Of a DNA stretch of 64,000 nucleotides, positions 23,082 through 34,670 are shown piece by piece. The position numbers were made by a program, and so were the translations under genes. This DNA is from Taxillus chinensis. Lineage: Eukaryota > Streptophyta > Magnoliopsida > Santalales > Loranthaceae. A model generated the notes under the pieces. The model searched no databases and was not told the DNA's origin. It was given only the letters and a program-made list of their open reading frames with translations. The first letter of the stretch is position 1. Every line of letters begins with the position of its first letter. The DNA is taken from NCBI GenBank assembly GCA_023512835.1, contig CM042087.1:21829260-21893259 (forward strand), given 5' to 3'.

Positions 23082-24116
23082 TTACAAGTAGGACCATTTA
23101 CATTGTAAACCATTATGCCTCAAGTAATATACTTAAGTTATAATGTAAATAACGAAATACTCCCCTTTCTGATTCAAAGAAAAATACAAGAAAATCAAAT
23201 TCTCACATATTCAAAATGTGAAAAATGAGATTTAGTGTAAAATCCAAGAAATATACAGTTTTTCGTAGTGATGACTTTTTGGAAAGTGGGGTTAGAATTT
23301 TCAGAAAAATCCCTAAAAATCAGATTATCTTTGTTATGGTATAGGGGGCCAATGCCGGGACTTTTCATTTCAAGAAAACAACTTCTACGAAAATCCTCTC
23401 TCTTGGCCAAGACTTGAGGATAGTTTTGTGAAAACTGGCCAATATTATAGAGAGAGTTGTGAACTCTAGTGGTCATGTGGGCCTGCGAGGCTACCTTGTT
23501 AAGTCTGGGAGGCTACTGTTGAGGGCTTGAGAGGCGAGATTTGTTCAGAGCCTAAAAGGCTACTGTGCCTAAGAGGTAATACGGGGCCTGCGGGGCAGTA
23601 TTGTGCCTGAGGGGCAACATAGTGCCTGAGAGGCAATGTTTGGGATTACCTAAGAGGTGTTCTTTGTATTTTAGTGTGTGTACATGATTGAAATGGTGAT
23701 GTATATGTAGCATTACACAAGCACATGCCTACACTAGTTTATGAGTTGGGATGGGTCGGGGAGACATGATCCCTATTGAGTCGTGATTGCTCACCCCTCT
23801 TATTGTGTTTGTCTTTATTTGTTTCAGGTGCTTACAGGAGCTAGGAGGTTCACCAAAGGTGAAGACCTTGTGTGTATTTGTTTGTTTTGTTAGATTGTAA
23901 AAACTCTGATTGTAACCCCGTGGGGGAAAGAACATGTATGTATATGTGTTTGTATTGTGTATTTCTATCTTCGTGTGCTATATGTGTGGTATGGTTTAGG
24001 GACAACACCTGTGTTAAGGTCTCTTTCCCGGTGTTATCACCAACCTCTTGTCCCTTCGGGTGCGGGCATGGGGATTCACTAATTGGTTTTTGCGGGTCGG
24101 AAATCCAGGCGTGACA
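23082..24116 (+). repeat. LTR related to the G-box LTR family, inserted in gypsy-2
   Basis: The right end is exact: GGAAATCCAGGCGTGACA ends at 24116. The segments TGATTGCTCACCCCTC, AGGTTCACCAAAGGTGAAGA and TGTAACCCCGTGGGG match the 3' part of the LTRs at 47420-49192 and 61191-62924. The left end is uncertain. ATTCT occurs at 23077-23081 and again right after 24116, so 23082 is a candidate start, though it lacks the usual TG. Confidence 0.6.
23486..23650 (+). repeat. GCCTGAGAGGC-type minisatellite in the LTR
   Basis: Seven or more imperfect copies of a short palindrome-like word (GCCTGCGAGGC, GCCTAAAAGGC, GCCTGCGGGGC, GCCTGAGGGGC, GCCTGAGAGGC) spaced 15-30 bp apart. Confidence 0.8.
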
Positions 24117-24838
24117 ATTCTCTTCTTGCATTTTTTCTAACCTGGAAAGCAACATGCGAATTTGGGGGATTAAGCAAATGTACCATAAAGCGAATATCTT
24201 CCCGCAATCCACTTAGGAAACAACCGAGGTTATAAGACTCATCCAATCTTGTAAGTTGGTTTGAAAGACCCTCAAATTTGGTTGTATAGTCATCCACTGT
24301 TAAAGTTTGCTTCATCCGAATGAGTGTTTCCATGGGGTCCTCATAAGGTGATGATTCGAACCTTGTTTAAAGTGCACATACGAACCCCTCCCTACTGCTA
24401 ATTCCTCCAGTAGCTTCAATGTCCTAAAACCAAACCAAGGCCTTTCCTTCCGTATGGAATGATGCCAATAGGACTCGTGATGTCAACTGGTTTGTTGGTA
24501 ATTGAAGAATTGAGTAGCTCAATAGACCCACCCGTTGGGGTCTTCTCCATTAAATTTAAGAAAATCCAACCGCACCGTACGAGGCTGAATTCCCCCATTA
24601 TCATCCAAAAGGGGGATATTCATTTGTTGTTTAGACCCTTCTGGCTCACTAGAATTATGCTTAGACTTCATTTGCACTATTGTCTCCACATTTGAGGCAA
24701 CTGCTTCTAGTTTTTTGGCCAGCCCTTCAACCACTTGTTGTAAAGAATTGTAGTTTTCTTGATACTGCTCTTGATTGTGTTTGATAATCGCCAAAGATTC
24801 AACAAGTTGGGTGTATCGGTACTTGTACCCTCGGCCAT
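24117..24838 (-). pseudogene. gypsy Gag fragment
   Basis: Minus strand. An ATG at 24836-24838 opens MAEGTSTDTPN. Then, in another frame, come a coiled coil (NYNSLQQVVEGLAKKLEAVA) and VRLDFLKFNGEDPNGWVY, a start-of-capsid motif. Further down, 24333-24120 reads METLIRMKQTLTVDDYTTKF and NQLTRLDESYNLGCFLSGLR, the capsid C-terminal half. Frameshifts and the LTR insertion at 24117 end it. The zinc knuckle is missing. Confidence 0.85.
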
Positions 24839-24847
24839 TGGAATGAC

Positions 24848-24863
24848 TTGGCTCTGATACCAA
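24848..24863 (-). promoter_or_regulatory. primer-binding site (initiator Met tRNA) of gypsy-2
   Basis: On the minus strand it reads TTGGTATCAGAGCCAA directly after the 5' LTR, a canonical match to the 3' end of initiator-Met tRNA. Confidence 0.9.
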
Positions 24864-25095
24864 TGTTAGGTTCACACTCAAAAATTCATAGGATTACTTT
24901 GAGGAAATCCCAGCCTCCAACATTTAAGATGTTTTGTTACTTTTTTTCTCTACATTTTCATTAGCTAGAAGAACTTAAATACAATAGAAAATAACCCACA
25001 ACCCATGTAATACATACCCATGATGCTATCAACTGTAATACACTAATACATACCCATGACTCATAACCCATGACACCACTCACTCAACCCATGGC
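24864..25095 (-). repeat. 5' LTR of gypsy-2
   Basis: It starts TGTTAGGTTCACACTC next to the primer-binding site and matches 22169-22406. The outer end is set only approximately, by where the similarity fades (near 25095). Confidence 0.8.
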
Positions 25096-26190
25096 ACAAA
25101 ATATAAATTAAAAAACTAGCACTACTGAAGTGCACGTGATAGGAGGAGGGATTGGGAGGATTGGGAAGGCTTGGGTTTGGGGGAGAGAGAAAGGAGTGGA
25201 CGGTTGATTTGGAAGATCTGAGAAGGCGAGGAGAGACTACGGGGAAAATATTTTATGGAAAATAAATTAGTAAAGCATTTTTTAGAAAATACATTTACAT
25301 TTTTCAGCCAAAGTAAAGCAATTTTCATTGATTTTCCATTTTATTATATACTTGCAACATCCTATTTCCTGTAAAACATTTTGGTAGAATATTTTATGTC
25401 GAAACAAATGGAATCTAAAAGAAAAATGAAAAAAGACTACTAGAAAGGAGATGAGGCAAATATCCAAATGATAAAAGAATTTTTATATATATATATATAT
25501 ATTGTTGAAAAATGATATTTACAACCTGCGTTGTGTCCTCGGCTGATATGACAATTGTCATGTCAGTAAAATTATGTAAAACTTAAAGCGCAATACACCA
25601 TATCTGAGAGAGAGAAAGTGAGAGAGGGAAGGAGGGGCCTTGAGTTGTGCATTTGGACAGGAGAAAGTAGAAGCATGACATAAAATATGAATTTAGAAGA
25701 GAAAGAGTGCATTTTTTAGAAATCCGAGAGTAGCAAACCCCCTATGGGTGTTTGGGAGCCGTGTGTCTCGTCGATATCTACAAACCAAAAAAATGGGCCC
25801 AAATTGGACCATTGTGTGTAAAGTTATGGTCGTTTGAAGTTTTTGTCAAAAATTACAGTTGATGAAACCTAAAATCCTATAGATCTAGGCATGTGAGAGA
25901 TGATCAATGCCTGCTCGAGGCTTGCTCAAGACCTTCTAGAGCTTGAGGCTCGAGCCTTACTCGAGACTTAGTAGAGCTTCAAGCTTGAGAATGTCTCGAG
26001 TAGGGCTCAAGATCTCCAACATATGTCGAGTCCTTTCTTGAACCTTACTTGATGTCTGCTCAAGATTGAGGCTCAAGCAATGATTCGAGAGTGCACCGAA
26101 ACGTGGCAAAAAAATACCGATGTGACTTATTCTACGTCGGTCGGGGGACACAAAAATGCCGCAACGTTGGTTGTACCTAACATCACTCTA
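25096..26190. other. no gene recognised
   Basis: Mixed sequence with a (TA)n run at about 25483-25502, GAGAGA-rich DNA at 25600-25640, and a stretch rich in CTCGAG/CTTGAG words (25910-26090). No element boundary could be supported. Confidence 0.4.
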
Positions 26191-26213
26191 TATATATACA
26201 CATACATATATAC

Positions 26214-26259
<46 letters not shown>

Positions 26260-27108
26260 GCATAAATATATAGGGGGCTGATAAAAATAAAAGGAGTGCA
26301 ACGAGCGCAAGTGAGATTCTAGCCGTTCGATCATGATTCAATGGCTCGGATCATTCTTTCATTTAACTATTCATCTGCTACAATACCTTCTACGGTAGTT
26401 CGCTACGGTTAAATAAACGTATAATCTAAGCCATTGATAGAGGTTGGGGGGACGAGCAAGGCGGTAGAGAGATATAGAGGCCAAAAAGTCACAAGGCCCA
26501 GGACCATGCCTCCGATCGGACACGGTATCAGGAGGCTTGATCCTTGTAGATTATCCAGATTGCTAGCGATAGAGTCCATTGTCGTGACAAAACCTCTATG
26601 CCATATCGATGATCTGAAGGATCCATTGACGGTGGTGGCAGTGGCGGTGAAATATTGCTTCGCCGGCAACTGATTCGCTGGTTTGGTCTCCTCTTTTTTT
26701 TCCTGGTTCTCGTTCCCTCACACTTATATTTTTTCCCTTCTCAAACAAAAAAAAGCCTTTTAAAATGTAATTCTCGACCACTATTATAACTATCTTTGGA
26801 ATTTGGATCCGTCCATCTAAGATGGATGCGTGTAGATCCACCTCCCTCCGCCGTGGGAATTTGTCAAGATTTGAACTTAATTTCTTTTCCATCTTTTTCA
26901 ATTTTATAATAATATCAAATTATTATGGGATTGAGCTTGGTTGTGAGGTAGGATGGGACTTCAGGAGGCCCATAAAGCAGGATGATGGCCGCGGCGTTAT
27001 GCAGAGGGAGAGGGAGGGAGTGGGAGTAGAAAATTTGGGATTTTTTGAAATAAGATCTGAGAAAAGAAATGCTTTAGAAGGCTGCTCTCTTGTTTTTATT
27101 TATCACTT

Positions 27109-27110
<2 letters not shown>

Positions 27111-27150
<40 letters not shown>
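27111..27150. repeat. (TA)n microsatellite
   Basis: A TA run of about 40 bp inside the long-TIR element. Confidence 0.95.
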
Positions 27151-27156
<6 letters not shown>

Positions 27157-27524
27157 GTGTGTGTATGTGCGTAGCGGTGAAAATGAATGTGACCACAAAA
27201 GGAAAAGGTTAATGGGATAAGATCAACACCGAAAAAGAGATGGGGTAAATACCCCCAATGAATTGGTGGACTTTCTTAGAAAGAGTTTACTTAAGTATGC
27301 ATATATATCACAAAAACAATGTTGGCTCTCGGGTTGTCAACCTCGCTAGCACATGTAAATTGTGCGACACCTTAGTTCTCCTTGTGATAATGACTACACG
27401 CAGAGATGATAATTCCGACCTAATTTATTTTGACTTGAGTAGTTTTTTCTCGATTTATTTTGCCTGGAGAGATAATAGAATGGTCACGGATATTGGATAC
27501 CCTATCCCAACATGACTTCTTCAA

Positions 27525-28320
27525 AGGTTTTTAAATAACTTTGGCCTAGGTGAGAAGGCATTGCAGAGGTACTTTGGTGCCGCCTTGCCACAACCATGTA
27601 GAGAAAGGCGCTCACCTAGGTTGTCGGGCGACGCCATGACATGCACTTGACCAAGGCAATGTTGGGTGTCATTATTTTTTTTTAAATCAATACAAGGCAC
27701 AAAACTTGTTTAATGTTGATCAATCGACAAAGCCTTCGCTAGGTTTGAGCCATCAACACTACACTACAAAGTCATCCACATTGTACAACTAATGAAAAAA
27801 AAACCTTGGAGTCTCGACGAAGATGATTGCCATCATCCTCGTCCCGAGATCCCCTCTCGATGATCGTTACGATGTCGTTAATTGTCACTGTCGCTACAAC
27901 AAAGATGCTAACATTCGCTTCCGACGAAGACATTGTTGTTGTCATTGTCGTTGCTCTCTCTCGCTCCGTTGCTATTGCCATCGCCGTCCGTTCCCTTCTT
28001 CGTCGTCATTTACTACACTCTTTCCCTTATAGCAATCGATGCTCGATCGCTCCAATCGTCATACAATGAGTGAGTAAACTGTCTTCAATTTAAAGTTTAA
28101 AATATTAAATTTACACAATTTAACTTAATATTTTATATTTTAAATTTATACATTTCATGTATTTTAATATTATAACTTATGTAAATTTCCTAACTTGGGA
28201 TTGTTTTCATCTATTTCATTTATATATCTCTATGCTCTAATGTTTAGAATTGTAATAGAAATTCTGATATAAAATATATATATTAGAAATGCCTTAATCG
28301 CTTAGGCGATGCTTAAAAAC
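27525..28320. mobile_element. nested hAT-like MITE
   Basis: Imperfect inverted ends: GTTTTTAAATAAC with CCTAGGTGAGAAGGC on the left, and GCCTTAATCGCTTAGGCG with GCTTAAAAAC on the right. GCGCC-rich subterminal words are typical of plant hAT MITEs. No 8-bp duplication was recognised. Confidence 0.45.
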
Positions 28321-28524
28321 TATGGTGTGATTATTGCACTTTCATTTAACTCGTAGTGAGTACTATAATAAGTATCGCAATAGATGAATAATTAAGTGAA
28401 AATACAATATAGACCGTTCAATCATGATCAAGTGATTTTGATTGTAACTACACTTGGTTCTCTCCTTCTCAATTTATTATCTATATATATATATATACAC
28501 ACACATAAATATATATACACACAC

Positions 28525-29670
28525 AGGGAGCTAATAGCTGAAAAAGGAACACAATGGCATTAAAGAGCGCAACTTGATACTCGGCCATTAGATCTTCTCT
28601 TATATGATGTAAGGGTTTATATTATTTAATTGTATTCCACCTCTATCTCTTGTTTCATAAGAAAAGCGGACACATCCTTTTGAGATTGAGCGGTCATCTT
28701 TGATGGGTCAATAAGGCTTCCTGGTAATGAATTTGAAAGCATACATTGAAAGAGGGATAGTCTCAAATGATTTGTAAAAAAAATAGATGAAAATAACTGT
28801 TAGATTATAACCGAACAATAGAGTCAAGATAATGAACTCTATGAAATTTTGGGCTAGTGGCCCTTGGGCATGCTTGGGTTGGGTTGGTGATTGGAAGAGA
28901 TGAGTTCATGAAGAACCATGAGAAAATAGGAGAGTTAGAGGGGATAAGGAAGTATTCACCGCAAATAATGGTGTGACTTATATCTAATTTAACCTATAGT
29001 ATGTTTTCAAAGCAGACTAACCCATTGAGGGACTGGGAAACATATTGGAAGCCCACTAATCCAATTGGAGTTGCCACTTCCTGGAGGTATATTTCGGTCC
29101 AGCTGTTTGGAAAAAACTAACAGCTCGAGAGGATGTGTTTATTATTTGGGTGGCAACCTTAACGGGGGAATAGAGGGATTGAGAGGAGGGGCTCGGTCTG
29201 GGACGGTACATTGAGGAGGTGGTATGCATTGTGAACGGTGCGGACAAAGATGTGGTTGCAAGGGTTGCCAACACTAGAGGAAGGATAAGGAGAGGTAATG
29301 GAGGCAGTGCAAGGGGAAGGGGAACTTGGAGTGCAGGTGGGGGAGAATCTTGCCCCTCACCCAGGTGGGGCATCCTTCCACGTATGGCATCAACTGCCTT
29401 TACGATGTCAACAACAAGCTCACCCTTTACTTGGAACAAATCAATGCTCACTTCCAACTTTGTCACCAAAGAACCTCACCAACGTTGGCCCATCGAACAT
29501 GACCGCTAAATCTCAAAGGCATTTGCATTCGTTGCTTATGAAATGAGAGGATAGAATTGGAATACAACAAAATAATATGAACCGTTAGATCATATAAGAG
29601 AAAATCTAATGGCTGAGTTTCAAACTGTGCTCTTTAAATCCTTTGGGCTCGTTTTCCCATTATCAACCCT
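28525..29670. mobile_element. long-TIR element with about 110-bp TIRs, TA flanks
   Basis: AGGGAGCTAATAGCTG at 28525 is the inverted match of the end at 29670 (AGGGTTGATAATGGG on the minus strand). The match runs about 110 bp, including GCCATTAGATCTTCTCTTAT versus GCCATTAGATTTTCTCTTAT. The interior has a GC-rich ORF-like segment (29056-29469, minus strand) which may be captured host DNA but is not recognised. Flanks are TA/CA microsatellite on both sides. Confidence 0.75.
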
Positions 29671-29710
29671 CTATATATACATATATATATATATATACAT
29701 ATACATACAT

Positions 29711-29940
29711 AGAATTTTGCTACAATGAGAATATAAGGCCAACTTCTTATCATAAGAACTTTAATCTGAACCATTAGATATTGCAATCAACTGTCCAGAT
29801 TAAACTTTCAATTAACTGAGCTCCACTACAGTGATTTGCTACAGTTAAATAAAAGTCTAATATGAACCATTGAATTTTGATCTAGTGGTTTAGATTTAAG
29901 GTTCTCATTATAAGAAGTTGACCTCACATCCTCTAAAACT
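29711..29940. mobile_element. short foldback MITE
   Basis: Two arms pair over about 50 bp: GGCCAACTTCTTATCATAAG on the left with GGTCAACTTCTTATAATGAG on the inverted right arm. About 230 bp in all, non-coding, with its left end next to a TA microsatellite. Confidence 0.7.
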
Positions 29941-30060
29941 TACCAATCAATGATATCAGAGGAATAGAATAAATTGGAAAAGGGATCAAATGCTTCCCTT
30001 TAGCATGGGTGTAGAGGAAAGTGTAGGTCATTACATTAGTATATCAGAGCCTAAATAAAG

Positions 30061-30530
30061 ACTGCGTTTCAATGTGTTATTGGGACCACCCTTCTAAAAC
30101 TTAGTCTAAATAAATAGTTTACTTCTATCTAAAGGGAAGCATGGGTAGAGTAAGCAGGTGGGTAAAGTAAAGGGAAGCCCTTTTTTATAACACTTGAAAA
30201 GCTTACTATCATATAGAAGGTGTGGTAGAGTAAAGGAGGTGATCTACTGGTGTACTTCTTGTAGATAGAAGGTGTGGTAGAGTAAGCAGGTGTGGTAGAG
30301 TAAAGGGAAGCCCTTTTCTATAACATTTGAAAAGCTTACTATCAGACCTTTACTATGATAGAGGGTGGTCCAGTAACGCTTCTGAAACATATTATATTAA
30401 TGGAGTAATGCTATCAAAGACCTTTACAGTAACGCTTCCCTTAAGGGCTTACATGACATAAGTGAACTTAAGTTGGAGTAATGCTATCAAAGCATTACTT
30501 TGATCCTCTAAAACTTCGATCGATAGGCTC
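30061..30530 (+). repeat. tandemly duplicated pararetroviral leader-like sequence
   Basis: A unit that includes GGTAGAGTAAAG, AAGGGAAGCCCTTTT and GAAAAGCTTACTATCA is present twice (about 30137-30213 and 30271-30345). Related words (CAGACCTTTACTATGATA) recur at 35520-35540, upstream of another viral primer-binding site, so this is leader or intergenic DNA of the integrated virus. Confidence 0.6.
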
Positions 30531-30555
30531 TTTAGCGTTACTCTACACCCCCCAA

Positions 30556-30567
30556 TGGTATCAGAGC
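30556..30567 (+). promoter_or_regulatory. initiator-Met tRNA primer-binding site, viral copy A
   Basis: TGGTATCAGAGC is a perfect match to the primer site used by caulimovirids. The following GATCGCAGGTGTGGTAGAGT is shared with copies B and C. The leader is then cut short and joins coding sequence near 30615. Confidence 0.8.
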
Positions 30568-30614
30568 ATCTCGATCGCAGGTGTGGTAGAGTAAGGTGTT
30601 AGATCCAAGGAAGT

Positions 30615-31640
30615 AAGTCCCGTTGATCCAAGGCCAAATTCTTGACCACCGATGCTACCAAGGTATGATTCCTCCGCTCTATAAATTGATGAAGTCCAAG
30701 GACTTGTCATTCCTACCATACTCCCACCATTACTTATATTCTCATGGGTCGAAAAATCTACAAGCTCCGATCTCCAAAAAACCAACATCAAGCTTGTATT
30801 GGGGTTAGAAATTCATGCTTTATTGATCTCACAATTCCCCTACGCATGAGTTTGTTCCCCCATCCAAGCCTCGTATCCAAATACGACCTCCTTCTCCCCA
30901 TAACAATGAAATCTCGGATGCCACTTCATCAAATATGCCTGGGGGACCGAACCAATGAAAGGTCCAAATCTTTCTTGCCCTCATTATATCCCATCTCCAG
31001 ATATCAAACACAATTCCCCCAATCCTTGTCCATACAAATATCAAAAGATTAAGGCACCAATGACATCTCCTCCATCTCCTTATCATCTCCCCCTATATGC
31101 ACATAAGAATGCCTATGTCTCCAACAATGTTATCCTTATTCGCTCTAATGGTGTTCTTTCTTTTAACAACAAATCCACCAACAAAAGAACCCAACTAGCC
31201 TCCTCAATTCCAGTATCTTCCTCTCCGTCAAAGGTTAAGACCCAGCCAAATTCACCAAAAACCTTCTCTTTATCCCCGATTTAGCATATTTCATCCCCTA
31301 AACCCTCTGTTGAAGCTTGGCATATATCATCTCCAGAAACATCTCCAAAGAAACAACCCATGGAGCCTCTTGTGCCTTTTACAACATATAATCCATTTAC
31401 AAAGGAATTCTTATCCTCTTCGGGACAATTCCTATTTTTGGATATTTCATCCCCCCAAGAACCTTTTATCCAGAAAGGAGCTTCGAATGGCAATAACCAT
31501 CTACCATTTTTAGTAGATACCGTTTTTATTTAGATAGAAAGTGTGGTAGAGTAAAGGAGGTGTATCTAAAAGAAGTACACCGGTGTATCTAAATAAATAG
31601 TCTACTTCTATCTAAATGACAATAACTCTCTACACTTTAT
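30615..31640 (+). pseudogene. endogenous pararetrovirus copy A (N-terminal polyprotein region)
   Basis: Three overlapping broken ORFs (30623-30808, 30744-31052, 30955-31284) and one at 31310-31513 carry a protein region rich in Pro, Ser and Lys. The segment is an inverted copy of 32770-31786 with about nine in ten bases shared. Virus origin is inferred from the adjacent primer-binding site and leader, which match those of the copy with reverse transcriptase (35727 onward). By position it is probably the movement/capsid end of the polyprotein. Stops and frameshifts prevent expression. Confidence 0.6.
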
Positions 31641-32770
31641 TTACATACAGGGTAGAGTAAATAGTTCTTTTAGATAGACCAGTGTACTTCTTATTTATGA
31701 CAATGATAATGACAATAACCCTCTACACTTTATTTATGACAATGACAATGACAATAACCCTCGACACTTTATTTATGACAATGAGTATTTAGATAGAGGG
31801 TTATTGTCATTTAGATAGAAGTGGACTATTTATTTAGATACATCGGTGTACTTGTTTTAGATACACCTCCTTTACTCTACCACACCTTCTATCTAAATAA
31901 AAATGGTATCTACTAAAAAGGGTAGAGGGTTATTATCCTTCGAAGCTCCTTTCGGATAAAAGGTTCTTGGGGGATGAAATATCCAAAAAATGGGAACCGC
32001 CTAGAAGAGGATAAGAATTCCTTTGTAAATGGATTATATGTTATAAAAGGCACAGGAGGCTCCATGGGTTGTTTCTTTGGAGATGTTTCCGGAGATAATA
32101 TATGCCAAGCTTTAGCAGAGGGTTTAGGGGATGAAATATGCTAAATCGGGGACAAAAAGAAGGTTTTTGGTGAATTTGGCTGGGTCTTAACCTTTGATGG
32201 AGAGGAAGATACTGGAATTGAGGAGGCTAGTTTGGTTCTTTTATTGATGATTTGTTGATAAAAGAAAGAACACCATTAGAGCGAATAAAGATACCATTAT
32301 TAGAGGCATAGGCATTCTTGTGTGCATATAGGGGGAGATGATAAGGAGATGGAAGAGATGTCATTGGTGCCTTTATCTTTTGATCTTTGTATGGACAAGG
32401 ATTGGGGGAATTGTGTTTGATATCAGGAGATAGGATATAATGAGGGGAAGAAAGATTTGGACCTTTCATTGGTTCATCCCCAGGCATATTTGATGAAGTG
32501 GCATCCGAGATTTCATTGTTATGGGAGAAGGAGGTTGTGTTTGGATACGAGGCTCGGATGGAGGAACAAACTTATGCATAGGGGAAATTGTGAAATCAAT
32601 AAAGCATGAATTCCTAACCCCAATACGATTTTCATGTTGGTTTTTTGAAGATCGGAGCTTGTATATTTTTCGACCCATGGGAATAACGAGTCCTTAGACT
32701 TCATCAATTTATAGAGTGGAGGAATCATACCTTGGTAGCATCGGTGGTCAAGATTTTGGCCTTGGATTCT
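30615..32770. repeat. 2.15-kb palindrome of viral sequence
   Basis: Arms 30615-31640 and 31786-32770 are inverted copies, about 92% identical over 30744-30970. The roughly 145-bp loop is made of short repeats of TTTATTTATGACAATGACAA type. The arms differ by scattered substitutions, so this is not a simple read-through artefact. Confidence 0.85.
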
Positions 32771-33480
32771 CCATTTTGATGTAATTTTTGTGATATTATT
32801 AGTTACATTATTGGCTACTGCCTTTGGAAATGAGCCTTTGGATTCCCTACAAGAAACTATTACTTTGAAAGACATGTTGTCTTTCGTGCCATGAATGTTT
32901 TTTAATGGAATCTTTTGCATAAATTATTTGATGTTATTTGTTTGTAGTAATGGAGATACCTGATTGGATGCACTCAACGAGGTATTCTTTTATCAAATAA
33001 TTTAATAATATAAAAAGTGTTGAATTGATGTTTTTGTAGGGACATAATTTGTCATTTATAGAAATAATATATATTGTGGAAAGAGAAAGATTATTATTAC
33101 GAGGCGAGAAAATCATAGTGAAGAGATAAAGTAATCATGTAGCTTTTGAATTTAGAAACGTAAATTTGAGAGAGAAAGTAAAAGTGGGGTATATTACATT
33201 TGTCAATGTGAAAAACAAAATGATTACTTTTTTGGAAAAATATAAATTAAGTTTTATAATAATATATGTAAATGGTGGATCCAATGAAAATTATAAAATA
33301 AGACTTGAAATAATGAATTGTACCTTGGAAGAAAATCTTACTTTGGATTCGTCTTTTGGTAATGTCTTCTTTGGATGCTCTTTGAGGGGTGACGTAATAA
33401 AAGGCATCATTGGATACCTGCTTTGAAAGAAGCTTTGACAAGTATGTTTGGAATGATGTTCTTTTGTCCATTATGAGGAA
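31786..33480 (-). pseudogene. endogenous pararetrovirus copy B (N-terminal polyprotein region)
   Basis: Minus strand. The best-preserved part is ORF 32920-32519 (133 codons), followed by 32678-32466 and 32487-32227 in other frames. A further piece at 33480-33247 begins MDKRTSFQTYLSK. Copy B extends about 700 bp further into the coding region than copy A and so carries the start of this protein. The role is probably movement protein, from position and association with the viral primer site; no enzyme motif is present. It is broken by many stops. Confidence 0.55.
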
Positions 33481-34670
33481 AATATATAATATATAATGAT
33501 GATGATGAATGTTATCATGATTCATAGAAAAGATTTGAGCAATTATAATGAATTGGACTCTGTGTTGATTGTAATAGAAAAGATGAAAAGTAAAGTAAAA
33601 GCGAGAATATACGCTTATAATAAAGAGCAAAATATGATAACACTGTTGAAAGAATATTTTGCATCTAATGATTATCATAGTGGAAACATTGTTTTGTGCA
33701 AAAATTATGTATCAATAATTGTTATAATATTGTAATTGGCGTGATTTTGAAATAGCAAGTTTGTTCTTAGAATCAATTTGTGAGACAGATAAATAAATTG
33801 TTGTGCACATGGTAGGTAAATAATAGCTTTGAATAATAATTGGAACATGTAATATGGGGGAAATTAAGCATTAATAATGCATTTTGAAGAGAAATAGAAA
33901 GTAACATGTAATTTGCTGTAGAAAATGGAATTGATGAAGAAGATAAATATTTTGTGGAGGACGAAATAATTTCCAAGGAAGAGGATGTGTCCTCAATTTC
34001 TAGAGGTGACTCATTATTATTTCCAGGAGAGAGAGCTATGTTAGCATTTGCTTCAATCTCTAGAGGATAAGTAAAGAAAGGATAATTAATTTTATGTTCA
34101 TTTGCATAAATTTCAAACCATTGGAAAAAAAGGAATTTGAATTTTCTTTGAATTAAGATACGAATAAAATTCTATTTGGATTTGTTGCTTATTATTTGGA
34201 AAGTGGTTGAAAAACCAAAAACGTTTATTGGTATTATCAATTGAATGGAATTCAACATGTAAATATTTTTTGTTAATGCTAAAAGTGTTTGTAAGAGGTT
34301 GGATTTCTGAATAAGAAATATGATAATATGTGAAAGGATATTTGATAGAATTTTTTGAAGCATAAATTGAAAACCAATCAAAAAACAAAGGTGTAAGTTC
34401 CTAAGTTTGTATAAATGAATCATATTCTTCTAGAATTGTAAAGAGTTCGTTCGAAAGATTTTTGAAAAATCATGTACATTTGAAAAGATTATAATTTGCA
34501 TAAAATTCATCATATGCTTCTTCACAAATTTCTTTTAATTTAATTTTGAAATTAGTTTGTAAATTTTTTGAAGTATTGTTAGGAAAAGAAGAAAAAGGAA
34601 TTGAAAGTGTAGGAAGACAAAGAGTTGGAAACATGATGAGGGAAAATCTTCCCCCTATCCTTTTACCCAT
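33481..34670 (-). pseudogene. endogenous pararetrovirus copy B, further coding debris
   Basis: Very AT-rich. Minus-strand ORFs 34670-34470, 34423-34172, 34388-34113 and 33976-33773 lack known motifs, but 34300-34113 has the same residue pattern (YLH..F.S, then an aromatic block, then Y.S.L....QI.FF) as the start of copy C at 35982-36190. This supports a shared viral origin. The order relative to 33480 suggests rearrangement. Confidence 0.45.

Larger units (their letters stand above)
26272..28482. mobile_element. long-TIR (Mutator/Micron-like) element between TA microsatellites
   Basis: The left end (AGGGGGCTGATAAAAATAAA, then CGTTCGATCATGATTCAATG and TTAACTATTCATCT) pairs with the inverted right end (28330-28482: AGATAATAAATTG, TTGATCATGATTGAACGG, TTAATTATTCATCT). 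The outer flanks on both sides are TA/CA microsatellite. No transposase was seen. A second nested TIR element occupies about 27525-28320. Confidence 0.6.

Noticed and set aside
30615..32770. Palindrome as a pure assembly fold-back artefact
   Set aside because: The arms differ at about 8% of positions and end at different points in the viral sequence; a fold-back would give near-identical arms.
33166..33735. Plus-strand ORFs (86 and 79 codons) as small genes
   Set aside because: The minus strand here continues the viral copy B reading; the plus ORFs are short, AT-rich and without motif.
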